Numbered from the stretch's first letter, positions 9,299-18,926 are shown. The stretch is 64,000 nucleotides of DNA from an uncultured Bacteroidales bacterium (GCA_947165255.1 CAMUZR010000006.1:62001-126000), one strand, 5' to 3'. Made by a program: numbers and translations. The notes: generated by a model not told the origin, from the sequence alone.

Positions 9299-10255
9299 CT
9301 AAGCTTTTGCGGATAGTTGGAGCCGGGCAGCATCTCGGTCGGCGTTGAGTTGGCTGACCAGTTGGGGTATGCTGTCGAACTTTTTCACGTCGCGAAGGCG
9401 AGAGACGAATTCTACGCTAAGGGTGGTGCTGTAGAGGTCGCCGTCGAAATTGAAAATGTTAACCTCGAAAACGGGTTTGTCTAATCCAAAAGTGGGCTGT
9501 CCGCCAAAATTGGCCATGCCCATGCGTGACTCTTGGCTGTTTTCGAGTTGAACCCTGACGGCATATACCCCATCGGCCGGCATCACTTTGGTGGTGTCGT
9601 CTAGGCAGACGTTGGCAGTTGGAAAACCCAGTCGGCGACCCATTTGGCGTCCCTTGACGACTAGCCCCCAGAGGCGGTAGTTGTAACCGAGAAAGTCGGC
9701 GGCTAATTCTACGTTGCCCTGTTTCAGTGCTTTGCGTACTTGGGTGGAACTGACGTCGGTATCGTGAAGGCGCACTGCAGTGTCGACAGCTACGCTAACG
9801 CCGAGGCTTTGAGCCAGAGAGGGAAGGCGGTCAAAATCGTTGTGCTGTTTGCTGCCGAACATGTTGTCGTAGCCTAACACCAGGGCCTTGGCTTGAAGTT
9901 TCTGCAGCAGTATCTGCTCGAAGAACTGGCAGGCAGACAGGGCTGCTATCGCTGGTGTGAAATGGAGTTCAAGCACATGGTGAATGCCGTACTTTTCTAA
10001 AAGGGCATAACGCTCTTCGTTGGTGGTGACGCGATAGAACTGGTTGATGTCCACTCCACCGACTCCGCCCCCTAAGACCTGGCGGGGATGGAGGTCGAAT
10101 GTGACTACCACAGGAGTCAGTCCCAGGCGTGAAGCTTCTTGCCTGAGAAGGGCTAGGATGTGCTGATGCCCTAGGTGAACACCGTCAAACATGCCTACCG
10201 TAACGGCTGTTCCATGGCCTAACTCGCTAATATTTTCTATTTTATATATTTTCAT
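9299..10255 (-). CDS. ribF: Bifunctional riboflavin kinase / FAD synthetase RibF
   Basis: RibF phosphorylates riboflavin to FMN and adenylylates FMN to FAD. The 318-residue protein has the N-terminal nucleotidyltransferase domain with GMFDGVHLGH at 21-30 and SSTQVRKAL near 170, then the riboflavin kinase domain with GRQMGRRLGFPTAN near 205-218. It is the first gene of a three-gene minus-strand operon with the amidase and mutS2, and its promoter faces away from rpsP. Confidence 0.95.
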   Translation of the reverse strand: MKIYKIENISELGHGTAVTVGMFDGVHLGHQHILALLRQEASRLGLTPVVVTFDLHPRQVLGGGVGGVDINQFYRVTTNEERYALLEKYGIHHVLELHFTPAIAALSACQFFEQILLQKLQAKALVLGYDNMFGSKQHNDFDRLPSLAQSLGVSVAVDTAVRLHDTDVSSTQVRKALKQGNVELAADFLGYNYRLWGLVVKGRQMGRRLGFPTANVCLDDTTKVMPADGVYAVRVQLENSQESRMGMANFGGQPTFGLDKPVFEVNIFNFDGDLYSTTLSVEFVSRLRDVKKFDSIPQLVSQLNADRDAARLQLSAKA

Positions 10256-10274
10256 ATATAATTTTAATAACTTG

Positions 10275-10282
10275 CAAAGTTA
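10275..10282 (-). promoter_or_regulatory. -7 promoter element TAACTTTG for ribF
   Basis: TAACTTTG on the minus strand followed by CAAG, 20 bp before the ribF start codon. No convincing -33 element was found. Confidence 0.6.
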
Positions 10283-10443
10283 CAAAGAATAAACGGATTA
10301 CTGAAAAGTTTTTTACTCACAGGCTTTTTATGGAAACTGGCAAGGACAGGTTTTGAGGTTTGCTTGCATCTTGTATTTGCATTATGTCGGGGGCATTGGA
10401 GGAGTCGAATTTAGGTCATTGCTAAGAAATTTGTTTAAAAAAA

Positions 10444-10474
10444 TTGTCCGATTTAAAAAATAGTTGTATCTTTG
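10444..10474 (+). promoter_or_regulatory. rpsP promoter, -33 TTG and -7 TATCTTTG
   Basis: TTG at 10444-10446 and TATCTTTG at 10467-10474 are separated by 20 bp, close to the sigma-ABfr consensus spacing. The leader to rpsP is about 54 nt and AT-rich, with no recognisable ribosome binding site. Confidence 0.75.
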
Positions 10475-10528
10475 CAACTCAGTTAAAAAATCTAATAATA
10501 GTATTAACAATTTAAAAAACAAACAATT

Positions 10529-11080
10529 ATGCCTTCAAGAATTAGATTACAGCGTCATGGTAAAAAGAATCAACCTTTCTATCATATCGTTGTTGCGGAT
10601 GGTCGTGCACCTCGGGATGGTAAATTTATCGAGAAATTAGGCACCTACAATCCTTTGACCAACCCTGCTACCATTGTCCTCGATGTTGACAGAGCTGCTG
10701 AGTGGCTTAAGAACGGCGCTCAACCTAGCGACACCTGCCGCCGCATCCTTTCCTATAAGGGTGTCCTGCTCAAACGTCACCTTCAGATTGGTGTTGAGAA
10801 AGGCGCTATCAGTCAGGAACAGGCTGACGTGAAGTTCAACGAGTGGCTCCAGGCCAAGGAGAACAAGATTGCTAACGTCAAGAGCGAAGCCGAAAACAAG
10901 ATGCGTTCTGTAAAGAAAGAGCGTCTCGATGCAGAGAAGAAATTCAACGAAGCCAAAGCAAATGCTGTTGCTGCCAAGCGTAAGGCTGCTGCTGAGGCTG
11001 AGGCCGCCGCTAAGGCTGAAGCTGCTGCTGCCGCTGAGGCAGAAGCTCCTGCTGCTGAAGAGGCTCCCGCCGCTGAATAA
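10529..11080 (+). CDS. rpsP: 30S ribosomal protein S16 with long C-terminal extension
   Basis: S16 binds 16S rRNA early in 30S assembly. Residues 1-80 are the conserved domain ([33 protein letters not shown]). The protein is 183 residues against about 82 in E. coli; the extra 100 form a charged helix ([21 protein letters not shown]) followed by an Ala/Glu low-complexity tail. Extended S16 is common in Bacteroidota, and the tail is probably surface-exposed on the ribosome. It has its own promoter and terminator, so it looks monocistronic, with rimM just beyond. Confidence 0.96.
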   Translation: MPSRIRLQRHGKKNQPFYHIVVADGRAPRDGKFIEKLGTYNPLTNPATIVLDVDRAAEWLKNGAQPSDTCRRILSYKGVLLKRHLQIGVEKGAISQEQADVKFNEWLQAKENKIANVKSEAENKMRSVKKERLDAEKKFNEAKANAVAAKRKAAAEAEAAAKAEAAAAAEAEAPAAEEAPAAE

Positions 11081-11096
11081 GCTTTTGCAGATGAAT

Positions 11097-11136
11097 AAAA
11101 AAGCGTGTCCAATGTTAAGAGGACACGCTTTTTTTT
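11097..11136 (+). terminator. Strong rho-independent terminator after rpsP
   Basis: Arms AAGCGTGTCC (11101-11110) and GGACACGCTT (11121-11130) are perfectly complementary, flanked by a run of A on the left and T on the right. The loop is 10 nt. Confidence 0.9.
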
Positions 11137-11172
11137 GATTGAAAGCTGTTGTCAACAACATGATAAAAAGAC

Positions 11173-11697
11173 ATGACCAAAGAAGAATGCTATCAATTGG
11201 GGAAGATCACAAAGCCTTGGGGTATAAAGGGACAAGTGGTTTTCTTTCTAGATGTAGATTGTCCAAATGACTATGCCGAATTAGATTCGGCATTCGTGGA
11301 GGTCAAGGGCAATCTGGTGCCCTATTTTTTTCAGGTGGAGAACATAAATGGAAACAAGGCCGTTGTTACCTTTGAAGACCTTACCCCTGAAGAGTCTCTT
11401 GCTCTAGTCGGATGTGACCTGTATCTTCCACTCGACCTATTGCCAAAACTGACTGGGAATCAGTTTTATTTCCATGATGTGAAGGACTTTCGCGTTGTGG
11501 ACGAATCATATGGTGACATCGGAGTCATACAGACTGTAATTGAATATCCCGCCCAGCCTCTTTTCCAAATAATGAAGGGCGACAAGGAAATACTCGTCCC
11601 GGTTATAGACCCTGTTATTAAAAAAGTAGATAGGGAGAATAAAACTATCTATATCAATGCTCCTAATGGCCTGATAGATTTGTATTTAGAAAGTTAG
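11173..11697 (+). CDS. rimM: Ribosome maturation factor RimM
   Basis: RimM assists maturation of the 30S head around S19 and helix 33. The 174 residues have the typical N-terminal RimM barrel (LGKITKPWGIKGQV) and a PRC-like C-terminal domain (FYFHDVKDFRVV, EILVPVIDPVIKKVD). It lies 92 bp beyond rpsP but behind a strong terminator, so coexpression would need readthrough or an unseen promoter. Confidence 0.94.
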   Translation: MTKEECYQLGKITKPWGIKGQVVFFLDVDCPNDYAELDSAFVEVKGNLVPYFFQVENINGNKAVVTFEDLTPEESLALVGCDLYLPLDLLPKLTGNQFYFHDVKDFRVVDESYGDIGVIQTVIEYPAQPLFQIMKGDKEILVPVIDPVIKKVDRENKTIYINAPNGLIDLYLES

Positions 11698-11727
11698 TAA
11701 CAAATTGTTGATATTTATTTTTTTGTA

Positions 11728-11755
11728 TTTGCAAAAGTATATGTACTTTTGCAAA
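11728..11755. promoter_or_regulatory. Perfect palindrome carrying a -7 promoter element on both strands
   Basis: Arms TTTGCAAAAGTA (11728-11739) and TACTTTTGCAAA (11744-11755) are perfect 12-bp complements around TATG. The right arm is a TACTTTTG promoter element for the downstream DksA-like gene; the left arm is the same element pointing back toward rimM. It could be an operator centred on the promoter or a pair of divergent promoters. Confidence 0.7.
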
Positions 11756-11799
11756 ACGAAAAATGAGATAATTTTAGTATTAACGTAAACGTCAGCCCT

Positions 11800-12201
11800 A
11801 TGGAAAAGAAAGAAGCCACTTTGGAGAAGACCTGCTACTCGAACGAAGAACTCCAGTTTTTCAAGGATTTAATCCTTCAAAAAAGAGCCGAGGCAAAGAA
11901 GAATCTTGAGCTCCTCAATGAGGCCATTGCCGGCAACGAGAACGAGGCCAATGATACTGCTCCCACATTCAAAAACCTTGAGGAGGGAAGCAATGTGCTG
12001 TCCAAAGAGGAGAATGCCCGCCTGGCTGCCCGCCAAGAGAAATACATAAAAGACCTAGACGCAGCCCTCATTCGTATTGAAAATAAGACTTATGGCATCT
12101 GCCGTATCACGGGCAAGCTCATACCAAAAGAGCGCCTGATGGTTGTCCCCCATGCCACCACCACTGTGGAAGGTAAGATGCAGGAGAAGAAGCGTCGCTA
12201 A
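11800..12201 (+). CDS. DksA/TraR-family transcription regulator
   Basis: 133 residues of the DksA/TraR type, which bind the RNA polymerase secondary channel and modulate initiation with ppGpp. The N-terminal half is a coiled coil (FKDLILQKRAEAKKNLELLN). The C-terminal zinc-finger region (YGICRITGKLIPKERLMVVP) keeps the overall fold signature but only one cysteine, so zinc binding is probably lost, as in other Bacteroidota members. A strong terminator follows. The start at 11800 is supported by the promoter 49 bp upstream. Confidence 0.9.
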   Translation: MEKKEATLEKTCYSNEELQFFKDLILQKRAEAKKNLELLNEAIAGNENEANDTAPTFKNLEEGSNVLSKEENARLAARQEKYIKDLDAALIRIENKTYGICRITGKLIPKERLMVVPHATTTVEGKMQEKKRR

Positions 12202-12251
12202 TCAATTGCTTCACACGTATCAGCTCCGTCATTTTACTTTTAATAAAAACA

Positions 12252-12283
12252 GGCAGATCCCTTACGGTTCTGCCGTTTTTTTT
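12252..12283 (+). terminator. Rho-independent terminator after the DksA-like gene
   Basis: Arms GGCAGAtCC and GGtTCTGCC around CTTAC, followed by a run of eight T at 12276-12283. Confidence 0.85.
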
Positions 12284-12478
12284 CTTTTTAGTGAGGTGTT
12301 ATTATGATACGGCTGATTTTTTTTCCTTCGGCTTGGCTGATAATGTGGGTGATGATTAGTTTCTCCGAAGGGAAAAGAGGGGGAAGAGGATAATAATATT
12401 CACTCCAAGATGAGCTCCCGTATAGTCCATTCAATGTTACTATAATAATACAAGGGGTTGGCACGTGATGCGTTATTG

Positions 12479-14173
12479 TCAAACTCTTGGAATGGCAGAC
12501 AGAAGACGCTGGGTGTAGGGATGTTGGGGGTGGGCGAAAAGTTCGTCGCTGGGTGCGGTTTCGACCAAGCGGCCTTTCTCCATGACCATGATGCGGTCGG
12601 AGAGGAATTTCACCACCGAGAGGTCGTGAGTAATAAAGAGATAGGTGTATCCGTAAGTCTCTTTGAGTTCGTTCAAAAGGTTGAGCACTTGCGCCTGTAC
12701 CGAGACGTCGAGTGCGGAAACGCTTTCGTCGCATACTACCAGTTCCGGCTCTAGTATCAATGCACGGGCAATGCATACTCGCTGCCGCTGTCCTCCAGAA
12801 AATTCGTGAGGATAGCGGTTATACCACTCTGGTTCTAGCCCCACCTGTTTCATCAGCTGCATTACGCGCTCACGTCGCTCTGAAGAAGAGGAATAGAGAT
12901 GATGGCATCTGAGCGGTTCCAAGATGGCTTCGCCAATGGTAATGCGCGGATTGAGAGAAGAGTAGGGGTCCTGGAAGACAATTTGTACCTTGCGACGTAA
13001 TTCGTGTTGCTCGGAATGGGAGAGTTTGTCAAGGTTATGTCCACGGTAAGTGATAGTGCCAGAGGAATGGTCCAGCAGGCGCAATAGGGTGCGTCCCAAA
13101 GTGCTTTTTCCACATCCTGATTCACCCACAAGACCCAAAGTCTCACCCTCAAAAATGTCGAAGGAAAAACCGTCCACCGCCTTCAGCTCTTTGGTCGTCT
13201 TTCCGAAAATATTCTTTTCCAGAGCGTAAGTTACCTCAAGGTCGCGTACCGACATCAGCGGTTCGCCAGTCTTCTGGGTGAAAGCCATAGCCCCATCTGC
13301 TTCGGGCTGTGCGACTTCCCTGCCTTCGAGAAACTCTTTCACTGTAGGCAGCCTATGTGGTCGGCTGTCCAGCGGCGGACGGCAAGCAAGCAGTCCTTGA
13401 GTGTAAGGGTGTTGCGGGTGGTGCAGCACCTTTTCTGCTGGTCCCTGCTCCACAATTTTTCCCTTGTACATCACAGCCACGTCGTCGGCAATTTGGGCAA
13501 TGACACCAAGGTCGTGCGTGATAAAAATAATGCCTATATTATACTTCTGTTGCAGAGAACGCAACAGCTCCAGAATAGTCTTCTGAACCGTCACGTCTAG
13601 AGCCGTCGTGGGCTCGTCGGCTATCAACAGGTTCGGGTGGCAGATAAGGGCCATGGCTATCATTACGCGCTGTTTCTGTCCCCCACTTATTTCATGCGGA
13701 TAGCTCTCGAAAATCTTCTCCGGACGTGGAAGCTTCACCTCTTCAAATAGTTTCAGCACACGATCCCGAGCCTCTTTTCGGCCAACCTCCTCATGTTGCC
13801 TCAGCATTTCCACCACTTGTGCTCCGCATTTCTGGACAGGGTTCAGGCTTGTCATGGGCTCTTGGAAAATCATCGAAATATTTCTGCCGCGGAATCGCCG
13901 TTTCTCCTCTTCTGACATGGATATCAATTCCACGGGCTCTTCATCTGCAGTGCGTAAATAGGCCTTTCCTTCCACCAGGCAATGCGGGGGCTTAGGCAAC
14001 AAACCCATCACACTCATCGAACTGACCGACTTCCCGCTTCCCGACTCGCCCACAATGCCCAACGTGCGGCCGCGCTGCACCTCGTAGCTCACTCCGTCCA
14101 CGGCGGTCTGATATACCCCGTCGTGCATAAACTGAACACGCAAATCTTCTGTTTTCAACACCCATTCTTCCAT
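12479..14173 (-). CDS. Fused two-domain oligopeptide ABC transporter ATPase (DppD-DppF type)
   Basis: 564 residues with two complete nucleotide-binding domains in one chain, as in YejF and GsiA. The first has Walker A GESGSGKS at 42-49 and signature ISGGQKQRV; the second has GESGCGKST near 350 and signature FSGGQRQRV. Each is followed by the peptide-transporter C-terminal extension ([22 protein letters not shown]). It would energise uptake of peptides or similar solutes, but no permease or binding protein gene lies nearby, so its membrane partners must be elsewhere. The intergenic space to rocD is shared and divergent. Confidence 0.93.
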   Translation of the reverse strand: MEEWVLKTEDLRVQFMHDGVYQTAVDGVSYEVQRGRTLGIVGESGSGKSVSSMSVMGLLPKPPHCLVEGKAYLRTADEEPVELISMSEEEKRRFRGRNISMIFQEPMTSLNPVQKCGAQVVEMLRQHEEVGRKEARDRVLKLFEEVKLPRPEKIFESYPHEISGGQKQRVMIAMALICHPNLLIADEPTTALDVTVQKTILELLRSLQQKYNIGIIFITHDLGVIAQIADDVAVMYKGKIVEQGPAEKVLHHPQHPYTQGLLACRPPLDSRPHRLPTVKEFLEGREVAQPEADGAMAFTQKTGEPLMSVRDLEVTYALEKNIFGKTTKELKAVDGFSFDIFEGETLGLVGESGCGKSTLGRTLLRLLDHSSGTITYRGHNLDKLSHSEQHELRRKVQIVFQDPYSSLNPRITIGEAILEPLRCHHLYSSSSERRERVMQLMKQVGLEPEWYNRYPHEFSGGQRQRVCIARALILEPELVVCDESVSALDVSVQAQVLNLLNELKETYGYTYLFITHDLSVVKFLSDRIMVMEKGRLVETAPSDELFAHPQHPYTQRLLSAIPRV

Positions 14174-14235
14174 TTAGCGGCAAATTTTTTTATTAAAAAA
14201 CGCAGAATTATTATTTTTATTTGAAAATTAATGCG

Positions 14236-14243
14236 TAAATTTG
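14236..14243 (+). promoter_or_regulatory. -7 promoter element TAAATTTG for rocD
   Basis: TAAATTTG followed by CAA, about 48 bp before the start. TTGAAAA lies 12 bp upstream, the same arrangement as at ffh. Confidence 0.65.
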
Positions 14244-14291
14244 CAAAATCTTTTTAACGATTAAACACAAACAACTTAAAAACACATCTAT

Positions 14292-15512
14292 ATGACAAAA
14301 TCTGAAGAATTCATGGAACTGGAAGCGTGTTATGGCGCACACAACTATCATCCTCTGCCCGTCGTCCTGGCCAAAGGTGAAGGCGCCTTTGTGTGGGATT
14401 GCGAGGGCAAACGCTATTTCGACTTCCTTTCGGCCTACTCTGCCGTCAACCAAGGCCACTGCCACCCCAAGATTGTCAAGGCTCTGACCGACCAAGCTCA
14501 AAAGCTCACCCTCAGCAGCCGCGCCTTCTACAACGATTGTCTCGGCGAGTGGGAAAAGTATGTCACTGAATATTTTGGCTACGATAAGGTGCTACCCATG
14601 AACACCGGTGCCGAAGCTGATGAAACTGGCCTCAAGCTGGCTCGCCGCTGGGGTGTGGTGAAGAAAGGCATCAAAAACGAAGACGTAAAGATCGTCTGCT
14701 GCGAAGGCAACTTCCATGGCCGCACCATCACCATCATCACCATGAGTAACGACCCCGAGAGCTACGCCAACTATGGCCCCATGACTCCCGGTTTCATCCG
14801 CATCCCATACAACGACCCCGACGCCCTTGAGCGCGTGTTAGAGAAAGACGGCGACACCATTGCCGGATTCCTTCTCGAACCCATCCAGGGCGAGGCTGGC
14901 GTATATGTACCCGACGAGGGTTACCTAAAGAAATGCTACGACATCTGCCACAAGCACAACGTCCTCTTCATGGCCGACGAGGTGCAGTGCGGCATTGCGC
15001 GTACCGGCAAGATGCTTGCCTGCGACCACGAAGGCGTTCGCCCCGACATCCTCATCCTAGGCAAAGCCCTGGGCGGTGGCGTCATGCCCGTCAGTGCTGT
15101 CTTGGCCGACGACGACATTATGCTCAACATCAAGCCCGGCGAGCACGGCTCCACCTTCGGCGGCAATCCCCTTGCGGCCAAAGTGAGCATTGCAGCCCTC
15201 CAGGTTATCAAAGACGAGCACTTGATGGAGAACGCCGAGCGTCTGGGTAAGATTTTCCGTGAGGAAATGACCAACTTCAAGAGCCCCATGATTGAAAAGG
15301 TGCGCGGCAAGGGCTTGCTCAACGCCGTCATCATCAAGCCCCGCAACGGCAAGGAAGCCTGGGATGTATGCCTGAAAATGCGCGACATGGGCGTATTGGC
15401 TAAACCCACTCACCAGCACATCATCCGCTTTGCTCCTCCGCTGGTCATCACCGAAGAGCAGCTCCGCGAGGCTATCGCCATCATTAAAGAGGCTATCGCT
15501 TCGTTTGAATAA
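14292..15512 (+). CDS. rocD: Ornithine-oxo-acid aminotransferase
   Basis: PLP enzyme converting ornithine and 2-oxoglutarate to glutamate semialdehyde and glutamate, linking arginine breakdown to proline. 406 residues, class III aminotransferase. The PLP lysine is Lys258 in [41 protein letters not shown] and [13 protein letters not shown] match the ornithine aminotransferase subfamily. It stands alone with its own promoter and is followed by a long hairpin. Confidence 0.93.
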   Translation: MTKSEEFMELEACYGAHNYHPLPVVLAKGEGAFVWDCEGKRYFDFLSAYSAVNQGHCHPKIVKALTDQAQKLTLSSRAFYNDCLGEWEKYVTEYFGYDKVLPMNTGAEADETGLKLARRWGVVKKGIKNEDVKIVCCEGNFHGRTITIITMSNDPESYANYGPMTPGFIRIPYNDPDALERVLEKDGDTIAGFLLEPIQGEAGVYVPDEGYLKKCYDICHKHNVLFMADEVQCGIARTGKMLACDHEGVRPDILILGKALGGGVMPVSAVLADDDIMLNIKPGEHGSTFGGNPLAAKVSIAALQVIKDEHLMENAERLGKIFREEMTNFKSPMIEKVRGKGLLNAVIIKPRNGKEAWDVCLKMRDMGVLAKPTHQHIIRFAPPLVITEEQLREAIAIIKEAIASFE

Positions 15513-15537
15513 TTATTAAAGGTTTACAATCAACAAT

Positions 15538-15580
15538 GTACAGTGTATTGTGACAGCAATTGCTCACCAATACACTGTAC
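15538..15580. terminator. Long inverted repeat after rocD
   Basis: Outer arms GTACAGTGTATTG (15538-15550) and CAATACACTGTAC (15568-15580) are perfect complements. They extend inward by TGA/TCA with one bulge, and GCAATTGC sits in the loop. CTTGTGCTTTTT follows. Its position argues against starting the next gene within it. Confidence 0.7.
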
Positions 15581-15609
15581 CTTGTGCTTTTTATGATTCT
15601 TCTTTTGCC

Positions 15610-17616
15610 ATGAGGGACAAGGTACATAAAATACTCTTTTTCGCGCTTGCTTTGTGCCTGTTTGTAGCCACTGGGGCACCCGCGCGGGCACAAGATGTGC
15701 GCCAGACCATCACAGTGACGGTTGGCGACTGTAGTTTCGAGATGGTTTATGTGGCAGGAGGGTCCTATATTCAGGGCCACGATGAGGCTCCTTTTTTCTT
15801 CAGAAGTAGGCCCTCTCAGTCGGTGCTGGAACAGCTGGCCCACTATGTCGACGAGGCTCCCCGACACCGTGTAGACCTGTATGGGTTCTATATGGGCCGC
15901 TACGAGGTAACGCAGCGCCTCTGGACCACCGTCATGGGCTACAATCCCTCCAACTTTGTGGGCGACGATTTGCCAGTGGAGCAGGTGGACTATTATGAGG
16001 TGAAGGAATTCATCCGTCGGCTGAACGAGCTCACGAATATGAAATTCCGCTTGCCTACCGAGGCTGAATGGGAATATGCTGCCCGCGGTGGTAGGCGGTC
16101 TAAGGGATACACCTACCCGGGTGGCGATGAAGCCATACGGATTGGATGGAACCACCTCAACAGCGATTTCTGTACCCATCCCGTCGGCTCTCTCATCCCC
16201 AATGAACTGGGGCTCTACGACATGTCGGGCAACGTGTGGGAGTGGTGCAACGACTGGTACGACACATTGGCCTACCTTTGGGTGTACACTCAAGACAAAA
16301 ACCGTCCAGATTATATCAACACTAACAAAAAGTTGCGCAAGTGGTACTCGCTCAATCATGCCTTGATGACAGACGTTTACGGTCGTCCTTATGAGTCCGA
16401 CAACGAATTTCTCGACCCTCGTGGCCCCGACACCGGCGTGTTCCGCGTGGGCCGAGGCGGCTCTTGGACCGACGAGCCCCGATTTCTGCGCTCTTCCTAC
16501 CGCAATTTCTGGGTTCCCGAAAGAAAACTCAGCATCCTGGGGTTCCGTTTGGCACTCAGTTCGGCAGCCGACACCTCCCTCATGTGGATGCCCAACCAGT
16601 ACCTCATCGACTCCATTGTCGACGGCAAGGTATACAAATCCATCACCACTGCCACCCTTGACCATCTCCAGCAGGGCATTCTCGAAGGCATCTTCAGCGT
16701 TGGCCCCAACAAACGCATACACTTCTCCAGAGGCAACCTACAGTACAATGCGGCCGTCAACCAGTGGCGTTTTGCCGACCGCCAACACGACCGCATAGGC
16801 ATGGACAATCTTGACTATGCCAAGGACTATGCCGGTTGGATAGACCTCTTTGCCTGGGGCACCAGCGGCTACCACGACAGGAAGCCCTACTATTTTTCCC
16901 CCAATCCCAAGTACTATGGCAACGGCAAGAAGAATATCGACGGCACCAGCTACGACTGGGGTGTCTACAACCGCATCAGCAACGGGGGCGACCGTGTGGG
17001 GCTGTGGCGCACGCTGACCGTCAATGAGTGGATCTACCTCCTCATTCGTCGCCCCGATGCCATGCTGTTGCGCTCACAGGGTGTTGTCGAAGGTGTGGGC
17101 GGCATCATCCTTCTGCCCGACGACTGGCTGCGGCGAGGCTTCGACACGCTTGATGCCAGCCGTGTCTACCAGTTCAGCCCCCAGCAGTGGAAATCGTTCG
17201 AACGCGGCGGGGCCGTCTTTCTGCCCACCGCAGGGGTGTGCCACATGGCGCGCTACACCATTGGATTGGAGAAAACTGCCCGTCAAGGAATGCCTATCGA
17301 GGGAGTCGAGGTCAGCTTTGGCTCCTTGCGCCCCAAGACCCACGCGCCGGTGTCCAAAATGAACACTGGCGAGAGCGACCCACCTTCCATTGCCGAAATA
17401 GAATTCCAGGAGAAGACACAATACCGTGAACCTGAAGAGGATGACCACCAGTTGGGCTACTACTGGACCTCCATCCACAACGATGAGCGCACCGCCTTCG
17501 GCCTCCTCTTTGTCCTGGACATGAATGCCGTCATTGCCCCCGTGGAACGGCTCACCCGTTGCTCGGTCCGCCTAGTGCAGGATCTGGAGCAACCTCAAAA
17601 GAAAGGCCGTAAATAA
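15610..17616 (+). CDS. Secreted SUMF1-fold protein fused to a Bacteroidales GNLQY module
   Basis: 668 residues from the ATG at 15610, which gives a clean signal peptide (ILFFALALCLFVATGAPARAQ); an earlier GTG lies inside the rocD hairpin. Residues about 30-330 are a SUMF1/formylglycine-generating-enzyme fold (GRYEVTQRLW, LPTEAEWEYAARGG, GNVWEWCNDWY, RVGRGGSW, LGFRLAL). The cysteine pair used by real formylglycine-generating enzymes is absent from the region after GRGGSW, so it is probably structural or binding, as in GldK-like proteins. The C-terminal half carries motifs of a module repeated in many Bacteroidales surface proteins (IHFSRGNLQYNA, GWIDLFAWGTSGY, WRTLTVNEWIYL, GAVFLPTAG). Function unknown. 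Confidence 0.82.
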   Translation: MRDKVHKILFFALALCLFVATGAPARAQDVRQTITVTVGDCSFEMVYVAGGSYIQGHDEAPFFFRSRPSQSVLEQLAHYVDEAPRHRVDLYGFYMGRYEVTQRLWTTVMGYNPSNFVGDDLPVEQVDYYEVKEFIRRLNELTNMKFRLPTEAEWEYAARGGRRSKGYTYPGGDEAIRIGWNHLNSDFCTHPVGSLIPNELGLYDMSGNVWEWCNDWYDTLAYLWVYTQDKNRPDYINTNKKLRKWYSLNHALMTDVYGRPYESDNEFLDPRGPDTGVFRVGRGGSWTDEPRFLRSSYRNFWVPERKLSILGFRLALSSAADTSLMWMPNQYLIDSIVDGKVYKSITTATLDHLQQGILEGIFSVGPNKRIHFSRGNLQYNAAVNQWRFADRQHDRIGMDNLDYAKDYAGWIDLFAWGTSGYHDRKPYYFSPNPKYYGNGKKNIDGTSYDWGVYNRISNGGDRVGLWRTLTVNEWIYLLIRRPDAMLLRSQGVVEGVGGIILLPDDWLRRGFDTLDASRVYQFSPQQWKSFERGGAVFLPTAGVCHMARYTIGLEKTARQGMPIEGVEVSFGSLRPKTHAPVSKMNTGESDPPSIAEIEFQEKTQYREPEEDDHQLGYYWTSIHNDERTAFGLLFVLDMNAVIAPVERLTRCSVRLVQDLEQPQKKGRK

Positions 17617-17812
17617 CATTTGCCCTCTTTTTTCTCTCCATCTTCCCCTTCCGACTCCAAGCCGCCCCGTCTGGTATCGGAGATGAGACGTTTAATATCT
17701 TGTTTCAATGTGTGTTATATTTAAAAGAGGAATACATGAGTTTTTTTGCCAAAAGAGGCAATGAAAAGCCATAACGGGCGTTATTATAGTAAATTACTTA
17801 AATAATAACGCT

Positions 17813-18832
17813 TTGGCTAGGATAAAAGCACTTTTTTTCTTGCAGTTGCTATGGCTGCCGCTCATGGGCTGTGGCCAACCCGACGAGGCGCAGGAGGTCA
17901 TCCGCATCTGGCATACACGCGACCGGGCCATACAGCTTCGCTCACGCCTGTCCAACGACTTTGGCGACACGGTGGCTGTAGAAGAACTGGCACGGCTTTA
18001 CTACTACGACTTCCTTGACATGAATGGCGGTGTGCGCTTTGCCGATGCCGACCGCTGGGAGCCCGATAGCCTCGGCCGTTACGCCTTTCCACATCTTGAG
18101 CCCGCCTTTGTCCATTGTGCCGACAGCGCCCTATGGTACCTGCTGCACCTGTGGAGCCGCAATCCAGAGGCTTACGACTACCTCTACTACCCTGTCGTGC
18201 AATTGGAAAACTATCTGGGCCTCGAACACACGGCCTACCTTCTCCCGCCCGATGATTATTTCCCCGGACACTATTTCCCTAGCAGTTATTTCACCGCTTT
18301 CGACCTCGACGATTGGCCGCACAACTACACCATCGACCTCCTGCAGGCCATGAAGCAGGCTCGTGGTTTGGCCCATGCGGCAGCCCTGCGGCTGACCGAC
18401 TTGGACGAGAGAGACCTCTACAGCACCAATCAGGAAGGGGAGGAGGCTGTCTTTCGTGTACTAGAGAGCCGTTTGGGTGTGAGCCGGCTCTACCGCATCG
18501 AGTTCAGCGATGGACAGCCCACGCTCTACTACAAAGAGGCTGGCATGAATCCGCAGCCCTCGTTGGACGGCCGCTACCATTTTTCTATTCTAAAAGACAA
18601 GAAGCGTCAACTCTCACGCCAGCAATGGCAGGAGTTCCAACTTCTGTCAGACTCGGTCGACCTCATCATGCAGCCACCTTTTTCTACCTGCGGAATCAGC
18701 GCCGAGGGACCGATTTATCTTTTTGAGATACTCGGTGCCGACGGTTACAGCGCCCGCCTCATTGGCTGTCCCGACCCATCCGTCAGCCGCCTCCTTGCGC
18801 TCTTGCGCAAATATGCCGGAATAATGCGCTAG
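17813..18832 (+). CDS. Probable lipoprotein, function unknown
   Basis: 339 residues if translation starts at the TTG at 17813; no ATG or GTG exists upstream before the in-frame stop at 17762. The start is supported by the sequence that follows, a lipoprotein-like signal (IKALFFLQLLWLPLMGC) with the cysteine near residue 20. The mature part is acidic and rich in aromatic residues (YYYDFLDMNGG, YLLPPDDYFPGHYFPSSY). I do not recognise the family. Just upstream is the inverted repeat ATAACGGGCGTTAT at 17771-17784. It lies 196 bp after the SUMF1-fold gene with no promoter motif of the usual type. Confidence 0.65.
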   Translation: MARIKALFFLQLLWLPLMGCGQPDEAQEVIRIWHTRDRAIQLRSRLSNDFGDTVAVEELARLYYYDFLDMNGGVRFADADRWEPDSLGRYAFPHLEPAFVHCADSALWYLLHLWSRNPEAYDYLYYPVVQLENYLGLEHTAYLLPPDDYFPGHYFPSSYFTAFDLDDWPHNYTIDLLQAMKQARGLAHAAALRLTDLDERDLYSTNQEGEEAVFRVLESRLGVSRLYRIEFSDGQPTLYYKEAGMNPQPSLDGRYHFSILKDKKRQLSRQQWQEFQLLSDSVDLIMQPPFSTCGISAEGPIYLFEILGADGYSARLIGCPDPSVSRLLALLRKYAGIMR

Positions 18833-18878
18833 CCCTTTCCATTCTTCCCCCTAGCTTCCCTATTTGTGTAGTGCTTAT

Positions 18879-18926
18879 TTTGCATTTAGTTTATGTTTTA
18901 TTTGTATTTGATAAATTAAATGCAAA
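18879..18926. repeat. AT-rich inverted repeat between convergent genes
   Basis: TTTGCATTTAGTTTA (18879-18893) pairs with TAAATTAAATGCAAA (18912-18926) at 14 of 15 positions. It sits between the ends of two convergent genes, where a bidirectional terminator is expected. Confidence 0.55.

Noticed and set aside
15550-15609. GTG start of the SUMF1-fold gene at 15550
   Set aside because: It lies inside the rocD hairpin and would hide the signal peptide behind 20 extra residues.
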